From Pyrenopolyporus hunteri (taxonomy: Eukaryota > Ascomycota > Sordariomycetes > Xylariales > Hypoxylaceae): a stretch of DNA of 64,000 bases. The notes under the pieces are model-generated. The model searched no databases. It had not been told where the DNA came from and was given only the letters and a program-made list of their open reading frames with translations. Location: positions 2,046,001 to 2,110,000 of the forward strand of contig CADCXC010000037.1 of assembly GCA_902806595.1 (NCBI GenBank), read 5' to 3'. Position numbers and translations under genes: made by a program. Positions 49,702 through 61,109 of this stretch are shown piece after piece. Within the stretch, counting starts at the first letter, position 1, and each line of letters opens with the position of its first letter.

Positions 49702-52700
49702 GGCCAAGAGAGAAACAGACCGAATACAGAGCGGCCTACGTTGGCGCTAGTCGATAAAAGGTCATGATCATAGAAACCACCGATCCGGGGCCGACCGACC
49801 TTGTGGGCCTGTGGAATACCCAACACGACTGTGTTGGTGCAAAGATGGGGAAAAGAAAAAAGTTCTTCACCTTTGCTTGTAACGTAACTCATGTCTTAGG
49901 CTTCGTGTTCTCGACCTCACTTTTCACGATCATAGTTCTAGCCAGCTTATGTGCGTCCTCTTCGGTCGAAGGCGACCGAATAGTCCCACGTGGGTAAGCA
50001 TGGAAAAGGGGTGTTCGTAAGGCAGCTGAATGACACCTCAGCCGCAGCAGAACACACAGCAGAGCACACAGCAGAGCACATACACGGACGTGAAAATGAT
50101 GGGGAATGCGGGACCGTATTTTGGGGCTTTCCCATGTCTGCACCTATGCCCTATGTTGGTAGGTAGGTATGTAGGTTCGTGTATCGTCAGCACTATAGTA
50201 TGGCAGCTGGGTATGGTCGGGAACGGGAAGGGCTGTGCTTCGCTTGTACACGTCCCCTCTGGCCCCTGACTGCCTGTGCCGTTGACTCTATTTACTTGGT
50301 TCCTGACTCGACTGCCGGTTGCGATCATTGGGGAACGGGGGGGCGACGAGGGGCGAAGGTAGCCGATCTGATCCTAGTGTACGTATGTGCAAAGCCCAAG
50401 TTCTATAGGGAATGAATCATTCGGAATCAATCTCGAGTTTGCGAGCATATGGAATCACTGCCGAGTATATGCGTTAATGGGTCGTGTAGGGGAAAGGACC
50501 AATTTCTTGATTCCATACGGGCGGCCTCCCATATTTCTTAGGAGGTATCGATATACCTAGATAAGGCGATAAGGTACCTGCCCGCTTGTCAAGTACCTAA
50601 TCGATGGGAGAATTATATCCCTACATGAGAACAGTAGGTACCGTTAACTCCGATAGGTACCTACCTACCTACCTACATAGGCACTTACCAATACCTGTAC
50701 CTATGGGCTACTAACCTAGGTAGGTACATAGTAATTCGGCTACTATATTTAACATCGTTTCGGTTCGACGGTAATGTACTATGCATAGTTTCAGAGTTGC
50801 ATTATAGATGATTTATTCTCTCGAGTATCCAGAAGCGGGCAAAAGAAGAGAGCCTTACGGATAGGGAGAAAAAAAATTAAGGAACAAACGGAACAACCGA
50901 TACATACATCCAAGTATGTAAGGTACCTGTGCATACATCGCACAGCCACGTACCATGTAGAATGTTCTACGAAGCCTTTTCTTCCCTCTTACCAATCGCG
51001 GGCCAGAATCCCATTGTTTCCCATCTGCCGGTTCCAGATCTTCGGGACTTTATTCCGCCAACGGGGAGATCATTCTCTCTTTCAACTTACAATGCCGGGG
51101 CGGGTCGATCATGCAAATAAGCTCTATATACAGTATCATCCGTAATATCATACACATACCCTTACTGTGTGCGTACTTTGTACGACAATCCCCGAACGGC
51201 GAACGCCGTTGGTGCTATACGCAGCACGCTGGGGGAGGTCGTTCTCAGGTCGCAAACGGGCTTTGCGCGCGTCACGTGTGTTCTCGAAGCTGCATCACTC
51301 TAGGCTCGGGGTCTGCGTGTAAGCCCGCATACTACCTGACCTAAAGCCATATGTAGTAAATGCCTTGTTATATATGCGACAGGAATTATATGTGTAAAAC
51401 ATACAGTACATAAGGCGCATACAATTAGATTAACCTCGTTGTCTCAGGTCGATCGCGTCTCCGATAAGAGGTCGGACTGATCGGGATGCATAGAGACGAG
51501 TCCGGTATTTCCGTCAAACAACGCCAAGTTCGAATGCCGAGAGACTTGAGGTGACACTGGACTCTTCGCTTTTTGGTCCAGGACCATTAATTCTCCGTGG
51601 GAAAAAAAAAGGAAAAGAAACCCCTTCTGCAGTTTTAACTCCTGCAGTGAGGAATTAGAAGACTAAAAAAAGAAATCGATGCGACTGTAGCGCATGGATA
51701 AGCTGCCCGTCGCAGCTAGCCGTGAGACCGAAAATCCCGTAGCCTTACGCTCTCTTGGTTTTGGGTTTTGATTTTAGTTTGGGTATAGGTGTCGCATCGA
51801 AGATCCGATCAATCCCCATCAATTCCGAAGCAACAGGATCTCCAGGGTTGGAGAAAAAACAGAAGATGATGGCCCCCGAGATATACTCATCCTCGGCGCA
51901 TGACTAACCCGTATATCCGTAAAGTGCCGCGGGATGATATTTTAGTATACTGTACATAGTATTCCGAGAATTAAAATGTTGTTTTATGACCATGGAACGA
52001 TGGTGACTCGACTAACACGAGAGATGATCTGACAGGTACCTGACATGTGACCCGTTCTCCGCGCTGGGTTCTAGATCTCACACGTGTTGGGTGGATGGAT
52101 CTCTCTGATGCTAGTAATTGTTCTAGGCTTGGTACCTTGTGTTAGAATTTTTTTGATATGACTATATGCATTATATCTCCATAGCGAACTACCTAATCTA
52201 CCCATCACAATGTCTCTGGTAGAAACTATCCGATTATATGTACCTACCTATCCGAATAGGTACCCAGTTGATCTTTTGTGGCTCGGATGTACTTGCCTGT
52301 TATCGGAGACCCCTTCTGAGGCCTTGAGTCTCGAACCCTTCGCCTGCTGAATATCTGTGGCTTGTAGTCATCTAGCCGTGGGGCAGTGTAGGGGTCCTCC
52401 GCGGATAGCCGGATATACGTCGGAATCCCGCGGAAGTGCACTGGATGCTAAACCTAACCTCTCTTTAATGCATCTAATAGTACCTATTCAAATTTCAATA
52501 GTAACGGCTAAATAGCTCCTATATGGTACGTAATGGATGTGTCGGACAGGGCATCGAATCATGTACGTAAGGTAGTAGATACCTAGGTAGGTTTATACGC
52601 ATGTAGGTATTTGATATATCATACTAATATGCAGGAGGTATCCTACCTAAGGAACTACCTAGGTGGGTAAGTAAGTGTACCCTATATAGGCCTGAATGGG

Positions 52701-53623
52701 GTTGATGATGCAAAGTCAAGAAGCGGGAGATAAACGAGAGGAGAGCAGCTTTCCAACGACATTTGTGCGACCCTCCCCCAATTACGATCGGCCCACCCAC
52801 GAATCTCGAATCAGGACAGGGTCAACTCATCCCCCCTGTCGCAAGAGACAAACTGCGCGCATACGGAGATACGTCATCAAGCGCTAAGGTCAAGGGGTGC
52901 CCATGTAAAGGTGGATCTATTACATATCATGTACCGCATTGTATCTTTTTCTCTACGACAACTCCCTGCACTACCCTCCCCGACTTCGACGCAAGCCATA
53001 CACCCCCAAAGGAAAATATGCATCGAATCATGATCTGCACTCGCGTTCATCTAGGTGAGCTGGAAGATGAATAATCCATTCCATGATGAGTACCTCTTTC
53101 CAGAATGCGTGTACGAATGCGAAGTATACCGGCCCTACTAAATTCAAATAAACATCGTCTTCAAATGCCGTCTTATTCTATCTATACCCATCTGCCATTC
53201 ATCCTAAGACAAGAAATGACGAGCACGGCGGAATAAGACTCATCGCACAGGCCGACTCAACTCCGAAGTATATTTTACCCGGGCGGAATTACATAAGTAC
53301 CTACCTACCGAGAAACTGGTGACGGCGGTAGCCAAAGTCCGACTCGGACAAGCAGGAAGCAAGCAAGCAAGCCAACAAGCCAGCCAGTCGGTCCCAGTCG
53401 AAGACAAAGGTGCGCAACCGCAAGTTCGTAACCTTGGCTGGGCCGCATGACTTAGCGGTTCATTATCAAGCCATCATCGTTATTCACCATCTGCCACCTG
53501 ACTATTACTCATCCGTCTCGGAAGTGAAGAAAGACGACAGATACAGAAAGATACAAGTCGCCGACTCGCCAAAGAATTGTTCCCTCTCTCGATTAGCGAC
53601 TTGGCCGGCAGAACCCGGCTCTT

Positions 53624-53650
53624 TTCTAGTTCCTCTAGTTCCTCTAGTTC
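53624..53650 (+). repeat. Three tandem 9-bp repeats (CTCTAGTTC)
   Basis: Copies at 53624-53632 (TTCTAGTTC, one change), 53633-53641 and 53642-53650, about 480 bp upstream of the Rpn4-like start codon. They could be tandem binding sites in its promoter or simply a short repeat. Confidence 0.7.
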
Positions 53651-54129
53651 CCAATAAGGTTAACTAGAAAAGACCCTCTCAGGTCCCCAAGATCACTTTG
53701 TTTAAAGTTCCTCCGAGGTACATGCATACTATACATGCATAGTATACACGCATAGGGAAAAAAAGGAAGTGGAAAGGCTTGCAAGGATCCCTTGTACCCA
53801 AGAAGTATCCAGGTACCTACCACACCCCAGTCGGTCCCCTCCTACCCTGGTCCCCATTTAATCTGGGTAGTGCCAATTCGATCCTCCGTATTTAAGCCAT
53901 CATCTATCGCCACATCTACTACTTTCCACCCCACACTCTATTACCATAACCTTGAAAACTAATACATACGTACATTGAATATCTTGAAATTTCTGGACCT
54001 TTTTTTCTTTTATTTCCTTTTAAACCACAAACTATACCCCAAAAACACACGGACATAGCACAAACTCACTTATACACCATTGTTCGACGACACGCTCGTC
54101 CCTTTCGATACATCGCATCGTCACACAAT

Positions 54130-56319
54130 ATGATGCAGATGCTTGACCACAATAGCTATTCATCGAGAAGTCACCAGCCTTACCAGTTCTTCTCTCAGCA
54201 GGCCTTCGACGGGAATTCGAGTACGAACATCGTACCCGACAGGAGTAGCGGCTTCCAGCCGTCGACGTCGCTCTCAACCCTAGACACCGCCGCAGCCGCC
54301 ATCGCCGCCAGCCAAAGATATAGGACGCCCGCGACGCCGTCGCAACAGAGCTTCGACGGGGGAAGCAACAGCCAAAGTCTGAACCAGGTGCCCGACCTGA
54401 TGCCGTCAGACTCGTGGATGCTTCAAGGAAACCAGCATACTCCCAGGGCAGCGCATCGCTTCAGCCACCAGCGCGAATCCTCACTCTCCTCGCTGGGATC
54501 CAACGGTCCGGCGTCGCCATACAATGCCAACACGTCAAATCCACACATCGCCGTCGCCGATTCGGCGAACGACGGGTTCCACGACATAGGGGGTGGCGAG
54601 AGCAATTACGCCTATAGCATGGGAAAACCGCTGCCTATATCTGATAACTTCTACGCGAACGCCCTGGCCAACTTCAACGCCAACAACCACAACAACAGCC
54701 ACAACCGCGACCGTAACATTACTAATAACAACAGTAACAACTACCACAGCAACCGTAATCTCATTAACGGTCAGCACATGTCGCGCGACGTATCCTCTAT
54801 CGATGGCCTGTCGAACCTAGCGAATCAGCACAAGCAGAGAGGCGACGGAGGCCTAGCACCGGCCTCTGAGCTGTCGATTGGCTCTTCTCAGTCTCATCCC
54901 GTGTCGGTGGCAAGTTCGATTGCAGGTGACTCACCAGCAACACCATCATTCCACGAAGCCGAAGACGACTCGAGAAGACAAAGGAGTGGTGAGGCCTCCG
55001 TTCTTACGTCACATTTTCTATACGACTCTGACCCTGACTTTGACTTTGACTTTGATAACTACTTACACTTTTTTGACGACGCAGTTTTCCACAACGCCCA
55101 AGTTCCCAAGCTAGACCGCACCATGACCGACATCTATAACGATGAGCTCTATAACCCGAACTTCACCATAACATCAGCTTCTCCACCACCGCAGACGCAC
55201 ATGGCCATGTCGCCGAGCAACGACCTATTCGCCCAGAGGCTCCAAGCCGCCAACAGCCAACATCTAAGCGCCGTACAGTCGCCTGTCTCGAGTGCGTCGC
55301 GAGACGATAATTCACCTTTCCGCCAGGGGTCGCCATTCGCTTCTACTATGAACGACTTCCCTCAGGTGGGCGTGGAGCATATGCGCATCGGGTCGGCTCG
55401 ACAAATGAATCAGCGGCAAAAGGCGGAACGAGACGACAAGGAACTGCAGAAACAGATGGCGCGCAACTCTACGCAGCAGCAAGGCACGCCCAATACCATC
55501 TCGCCGAAGGACGCGATGCTGGACTTCAACGAGTCCGACGATGGTTCCGGCATACCTTTGTTCCAGCCGCACGAGTCTCATAGTTACAATATGGAGCCGG
55601 CGCACAACGACATGACGAACACGGCTGCTAGAACATTGTCGCAACAATCCAGCCCGTCCTTTCAGTCGATGGCGTCGACGCCAATACAGAGCAACTTCAA
55701 TTTCTCTATGCCGACCAACATCCAAATACCGCAACAGTATCCCTTCATCGCGCACCGGCAGCAACAGCAGCAACAACAGCAGCCGCAGCACTCGACCCCC
55801 ACGACCTCGACATACTCAAGAGTAAGCTCGGCCGAGGCGAGCAATTCAGAGGGTGGCGACATACCGAGCCAGAAGCCGGCTGGGTCCAGTGCTGACGGGG
55901 GTACGTATACTTGCACGTATCACGGATGCACTCTACGGTTCGAGACGCCAGCGCTGCTACAGAAGCACAAGCGCGAGGGACATCGGCAAGCAAACGCTCT
56001 AAACCACGTCAGATCATCCCCGTCGGGGCCTGGCGGACTGCCGGGCAATCTTCTAAACAGCCAAGCCGGGCCACACAAGTGCGAGAGGATCAACCCGAGC
56101 ACGGGCAAGCCATGCAATACGATATTCTCCAGGCCTTACGATCTTACGCGACACGAAGACACGATCCATAACGCACGCAAGCAAAAGGTCCGCTGCGACC
56201 TCTGCACGGAAGAGAAGACGTTCAGTCGGGCAGATGCGCTGACGAGGCACTACCGCGTCTGCCACCCGGATGTGGAATTCCCGGGCAAGCATCGGAGGCG
56301 CGGTGGTGTTGGCGCGTGA
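54130..56319 (+). CDS. Rpn4-like C2H2 zinc-finger transcription factor
   Basis: Predicted 729-residue nuclear regulator (697 if the stretch 54989-55084 is an intron). Three C-terminal fingers are visible: C595/C600/H613/H618; C651/C662/H675/H680, with the unusually wide spacing in CERINPSTGKPC followed by FSRPYDLTRHEDTIH; and C689/C692/H707/H712. The second and third resemble the finger pair of yeast Rpn4, which activates proteasome genes, so a stress or proteasome role is likely but inferred. The first 590 residues are Ser/Asn/Gln-rich and disordered, with an Asn/His-rich patch near 185-215, PKLDRTMTDIYNDELYNPNF near 325-345, a Q8 run near 544-551 and a possible acidic-aromatic activation segment. 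The basic end KHRRRGG may assist nuclear import. The ATG at 54130 has an MMQM start, so the second Met is also possible. The 5' leader is CT-rich. Confidence 0.85.
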   Translation: MMQMLDHNSYSSRSHQPYQFFSQQAFDGNSSTNIVPDRSSGFQPSTSLSTLDTAAAAIAASQRYRTPATPSQQSFDGGSNSQSLNQVPDLMPSDSWMLQGNQHTPRAAHRFSHQRESSLSSLGSNGPASPYNANTSNPHIAVADSANDGFHDIGGGESNYAYSMGKPLPISDNFYANALANFNANNHNNSHNRDRNITNNNSNNYHSNRNLINGQHMSRDVSSIDGLSNLANQHKQRGDGGLAPASELSIGSSQSHPVSVASSIAGDSPATPSFHEAEDDSRRQRSGEASVLTSHFLYDSDPDFDFDFDNYLHFFDDAVFHNAQVPKLDRTMTDIYNDELYNPNFTITSASPPPQTHMAMSPSNDLFAQRLQAANSQHLSAVQSPVSSASRDDNSPFRQGSPFASTMNDFPQVGVEHMRIGSARQMNQRQKAERDDKELQKQMARNSTQQQGTPNTISPKDAMLDFNESDDGSGIPLFQPHESHSYNMEPAHNDMTNTAARTLSQQSSPSFQSMASTPIQSNFNFSMPTNIQIPQQYPFIAHRQQQQQQQQPQHSTPTTSTYSRVSSAEASNSEGGDIPSQKPAGSSADGGTYTCTYHGCTLRFETPALLQKHKREGHRQANALNHVRSSPSGPGGLPGNLLNSQAGPHKCERINPSTGKPCNTIFSRPYDLTRHEDTIHNARKQKVRCDLCTEEKTFSRADALTRHYRVCHPDVEFPGKHRRRGGVGA

Positions 56320-59300
56320 GTTGGCGCATGGACGAAAGCCTAAAGACACTGCGAGGTATGCATTTGCCAAGACCAAGGCGGTGCGATTTGCGGGCGAAAG
56401 AACGTTCCTGACAAGCGCCTGTGACGGAGGTCGAGATGCAAGCTTGTGGGTTGGAATGGGAGTGTGCCTGTATGGAGGGGGGGTGTGTGTGCTCGAAGGG
56501 TCTGGAAGCAGGGCGGGCCCCAAAAAAGCGCATGCAATGCGCCAAAGCCGAGGAGTTACGAGGTGGGGTTCCGTTGGTTGACGTTGGTGGACAAGGACCG
56601 ATATCAAGGGTCCAACGTCAATCTGCAGGGACCTGTGGGCTAGTCATGCAGCTGGCTATTTGCGGCATGGGTCGCGCCTAGCGGTGGTCCGGCTTCTAAC
56701 TTGGGCCACCGCCCAGGATTGCCCAGGACTGCTTAGGTCCTGCCTTCTCTACCCTTGGGTACCTCGCTGATCAATCAGGGCGTTTGGGTTGGGACCCGGA
56801 GCCCGCAGTGACCCGTTCCCCGCAACACAAGCATGACCACCACCACCACTAACCTACCTACCCCCCCTTCCTCCCCCCCCCTTAACTGAGCTACTGGCTG
56901 TATGACGTCTCCCAATGACGTAATGGCAGGAATTGCAGGGCTTTTGGGCGTGGGCCGACGGAGTGCGACAGCATCACCACCTACATCATATTCCATATCG
57001 TTTATCGTTTTTTTGCATCATCGACGGCCTTATTCTGGCACATTCTACCGGAACGTCTCACCCCTCAATTCCGTATCGGACGAGCTCCATGTAACCATCG
57101 CGATGGTTGTGGGAACGCATCATCGTGTTCCGCATCTGCCATCACTCTGCGTCTAATTTGGGGCTCCCTCGGGAAAGGAAAAGGGGGGAAAGAGCCCAAG
57201 CAAGAAAACAAAAAAAACACTAAGGCGTCATTTGGGAGCGGAGCTGTTACTACAGGATTGAATTTTGGGTTCCTTGGCTAACTATCTCCTTGCATCTCTC
57301 TTGCATCTCCTTGCGTCATCCGTGTATCTCTCATGGTACCGCGGCTGCGGGTTCGGGTTGGTGGTTACCTTATAGACTTGGGAAAGAGAATATTTGTCCG
57401 GGGTCGGATTAGCAATGGCTTTTTTTTTTATCTTTATTGTCATACTCCTTTATATTGGCTTAATGTTTTTTTTTTTTGTCCTCTGTATACTTGCTGGGGG
57501 GGAGCGTCCGTGCTGCCGAGGGGCGGTACCTCTGTCTTATCCCGCCTGCTTTGGGCGGCTGTACGATTTTGGCGGGGAAAAATAAATTCGCACAAGAGAA
57601 TTTAAACACGCTCCCATGATTGGAAGAGGAGGCACGACGAGACGAACTATCTTAAATTACGACTGTATGAACAGCGGGGGTTTTATTTTATATTATATTT
57701 ATTTATTTATTTTCGGGTGGCTTGGATTTTCTTTTTTTTCTTTCTTGGTTCTATTTATTGAATTTGGCCGTCGAATTTTAACGAGTCACATAGCACTTGG
57801 AGTGGTGGTAACGCAGGATTCAAAAAATTGGGTTCAAAAGCACGACGTCGGCAACAAAAAGATTGTATGATACGAATGAGGGGAATGACGGCATAAAAAT
57901 ATCATTTAGGAAAGCCGACGACTACTGGAGTTCGTCAACGATAGAGATAATGAATGTCCTGCGAGGGGTGCTATAATAATATTTTTTACCTACTTGCTTC
58001 TACTTCTACTTCTACCTCTGCGTCTCCCTGACTTCGATATGACTGAGTGACCAAGTGACTGACATGGCTGATATGACTAAGTCTTGTTACTTATGATATA
58101 TTATAATGTGCAACCTATAACTTATACCCGACGCATACGTGTCTGAATGTGAGCGCGTGCCGATTAAGCTTATATTGTAAGGCGGGCAGCCTGACCCCTC
58201 CGGCGTGCCGTGTGGTATCAATAGAGAGACCCGAGTTTCTCGCGATTGGTCCCTCGGCTTCGAGCGCCTATGAGATACCTACTGTATGCAGAGGATTGTT
58301 GCCCAGCAGAGCGGCGCGGCGCGAGGCGGCTTGTTTGCTCAGGTAAGGCATGTATGTACGTAGGGTATTGAGGCGGGGACGGAACGGTATGTGATAGGAT
58401 GAGATGCGATGATGCGATGAGTAGGTCCCAGGTTTGCTTTTTCTTCCCTTTTTCTTTTCCTTTCCCTACTTATTCTACCCCTCTTGTTTTTCTTCCTCGG
58501 TTTAATTCTTCGTTTTGCCTATCTACCTAGGTTGCTTGTGTTTCCGCTCGTTGATACGATACGGATATGGTTATGGCATGTCTATCTGATGTCACGTACG
58601 ATACCATTCAGCTTTCTACCCAGGTATAGGTAATTTGTACGAGGTGTCCCCTCTTTGGACCCTTCGTCTTCCCACTTCTTATCTCCCTAGGTAGGTAGGT
58701 ATCTATCTTCCCATGGTCTCTCGTTTCCCGGCTTCGCATCGCACGGTAGCCGTCTGGCAGTAATTACCGCAATATATATGTATGTATGCACATACCTAAG
58801 ACAGCGAGGGAGCCGGCGTCTGGGATGATCATGAGTCGGGTGCTGGCGACTTGGCGACTGGCCCTCGGCGGCTCCACGTATATCGCGAGCCGCATCTAAG
58901 GTAGGTGGCTGCCGCCGCGCATTGGGCCTGGCGTCGGACCCCGTTCGCTGTAGGTAAGCCGGCGACCTGCGGTTAGGTACCATCTTACCATACCCATGCC
59001 TCCCATGCCTCCTATAACAGAGGAACGATATAATAATATAGGTAATAATGGGATAGAAAGATGCTGCGAAAAGAATGATAAGTAGGTAGGTAGCATCTAC
59101 ATAGCATTTACTTTATTTACATAGGCGTATGTTTACACGTCTAGCATGTGTAAGCGCACCGGTGTCGTTTCCGCATAGTTCATCTGTCTCGATAGATTAC
59201 TCGGTCAGTCTGCATTTGCTGCGTTCTGCACACAGGTGTACATTCATTGATTCCCACTCATACCCAAACGTGCCGGGTATGTATGCCATCCGTAACCAAC

Positions 59301-59620
59301 GTTAGGTACCATACATGGTAGATGCCTCCTATTGCGTCCCGTATATTTTACATCTTACATACATCACACAACCCAAGCGTCAAGAAATCCTACAGAAAAA
59401 TAAATAATAATAAAAGACATACAGGGATACCGCCAGACTACTGCACGACATACAGGTCCCGTTTGCATACGCCCGAGGCGCGAGTGATGCAATCGAGCAT
59501 AGGCGGAAACCCGAACACAGGAATGATCGATGTCGCTCTCGTTCGTATACTTGGTTTTTTTTTTACTTTTCGAATGAACAGCCATATACGCAATCTGGCT
59601 GCAGTTTGCAGTATCTGCAT

Positions 59621-59640
59621 AACCAACCAACCAACCAACC
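59621..59640 (+). repeat. AACC microsatellite
   Basis: Five AACC units followed by degenerate AGCC units. Confidence 0.8.
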
Positions 59641-60796
59641 AGCCAGCCTGCCTGATGTATCTGATGTATCTAATTGAGGCCTGCATTATGAACAGCGTCC
59701 ATCTGCATACATACATACATGCGTCCATCCATCCAGCCATCTATCATTTACCTGGCTATACAACGCATGAGACTTTACCTGCAGACTCTGCCTACCTACG
59801 TAGATGTACATACGTAGACGGCCGGATAGAATACATGTATGTAGATAGCCTAAGGTAGACGGCCTAGATAGGTACCTAACGCACATCTACATTTACCAGA
59901 CGCCGCAGACCGCGGTACGGATTACGACAGCCGGCTCCGCAGGATGTATGGATGTCCATACCTACACATATGTACCTACCTATATACATGTAGGTATGAA
60001 TGCAAGCCCCATACATAATACATGAAGTACACGAATGTACCGCCCAGCATGGCATCAATCTGATCGTATTGATACGATCAAACGACCTACTATCTCTCAA
60101 CTCATGCGGTGTAACCCTCCCTTCCTTCCGTCCCTCCCTCCCCCTGTCAACTATTTTTTTTTTAAACCCTTCTTCCCTGATTTCTTCTCGTTGGTTCTGG
60201 AATCTTACTCGGCAATAACCGAAGCCACCCGAGGAGATTCAAGGAACGGGGGGGGGGGATAAAAAATTGATAGAAAGCCAAGTGTCAAAAGAAGAAGAAA
60301 AAAGAAAATAAATATTGATACATGCATATGTACCTACACATATATCAGCCACATGCATATCAACCAACCAAAGTACGTACCTCGGTACCTATACAGGGGT
60401 AACACCAAAGATGTGGCGGTGTCAGCTGTGGCGGATGTCTTCGTGTTACCCATGCATGGGCGTATTGGATGCGCATCTCGGATTGTAAATCTCATATGCG
60501 TCACCGCGTCACATCACGGGACCATGAATCTGGCATCGAGAAACGACTATACTGCTGCCTACCTTGGCTATATCTCAGGCACGGATAGGTTATTCGCGTA
60601 TATATAGCACCTACATACAGCGTACGTGTCCGGTTTGCCTCTCGTCAGTTCGCAGCATGTAGATACTTCGCCGCCGACCACATACGCGCATCCGCGATCG
60701 CCGAGACCAGGGGCCCGTTACTATAGGCCGACGAATATCCTCTTACATATACTAGAGACAGCATACTGCCAGGTACCCGGTCCGCATGTGCTAGTC

Positions 60797-60815
60797 AAAA
60801 AAAAAAAAAAAAAAA
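60797..60815 (+). repeat. Poly-A run of 19
   Basis: Uninterrupted run of A; origin unknown (slippage or a retroposition tail). Confidence 0.75.
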
Positions 60816-61109
60816 GAATACCACCGAGGATGGAGGCGAGGTAACCTAGCAGCTACTTGGCCTTCGGATCCCGCGGATTCTACTGCTTTCAGGCGGGCAA
60901 TAGGGGCTCAAGTAGGGGCTGCGTGATCTGGTTGTATGCGCCAGGACAAAAAAATTTTGCATGATATTGACAATATTTGAGACAGGGGCGACGAGAGATC
61001 GCCACTCAGCCTAGGTAACCACGAGAACATCTACGGACCCATATCGACGGCGCGGTTAAATATACCCCCAAGTCTTCCACATATACCTAAATCCGTGCAA
61101 GGTACCTAC

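Larger units (their letters stand above)
45436..54129. other. Gene-poor region of 8.7 kb
   Basis: No recognisable gene. In order, it holds the H4 3' flank, an AT-rich island (about 46,480-47,150), a more balanced stretch to 48.4 kb with no identifiable product, a purine tract (48483-48579), a 23-A run (49679-49701), three CACAGCAGAGCA-like repeats near 50045-50085, TAGG/CCTA palindromes (50654-50728, 52575-52675), and the promoter side of the Rpn4-like gene with a 9-bp tandem repeat (53624-53650) and a CT-rich leader near 53995-54025. Open frames are short and conflicting. Whether 47.2-48.4 kb is a transposon remnant could not be decided. Confidence 0.5.
56320..61109. other. Gene-poor spacer between Rpn4-like gene and ARO1 (convergent)
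   Basis: About 4.8 kb between two stop codons. It contains C-rich (56860-56882) and T-rich runs (57419-57480, 57660-57770), TAGG/CCTA blocks (58688-58705, 59080-59095, about 59790-59880), an AACC microsatellite (59621-59640), TACATACA runs near 59707, a G run (60248-60258) and a 19-A run (60797-60815). The 178-codon frame at 59322-59858 crosses several of these repeats and is not taken as a gene. No RNA gene was seen. Confidence 0.55.

Noticed and set aside
52320..52345. GGGTTCGAGACTC on the minus strand, similar to a tRNA B-box
   Set aside because: The surrounding bases do not form a T-stem or a cloverleaf; considered chance.
59322..59858. Plus-strand frame of 178 codons
   Set aside because: Passes through AACC, TACA and CATC microsatellites and a T-run; composition (Tyr-Ile-His repeats) follows from these repeats.
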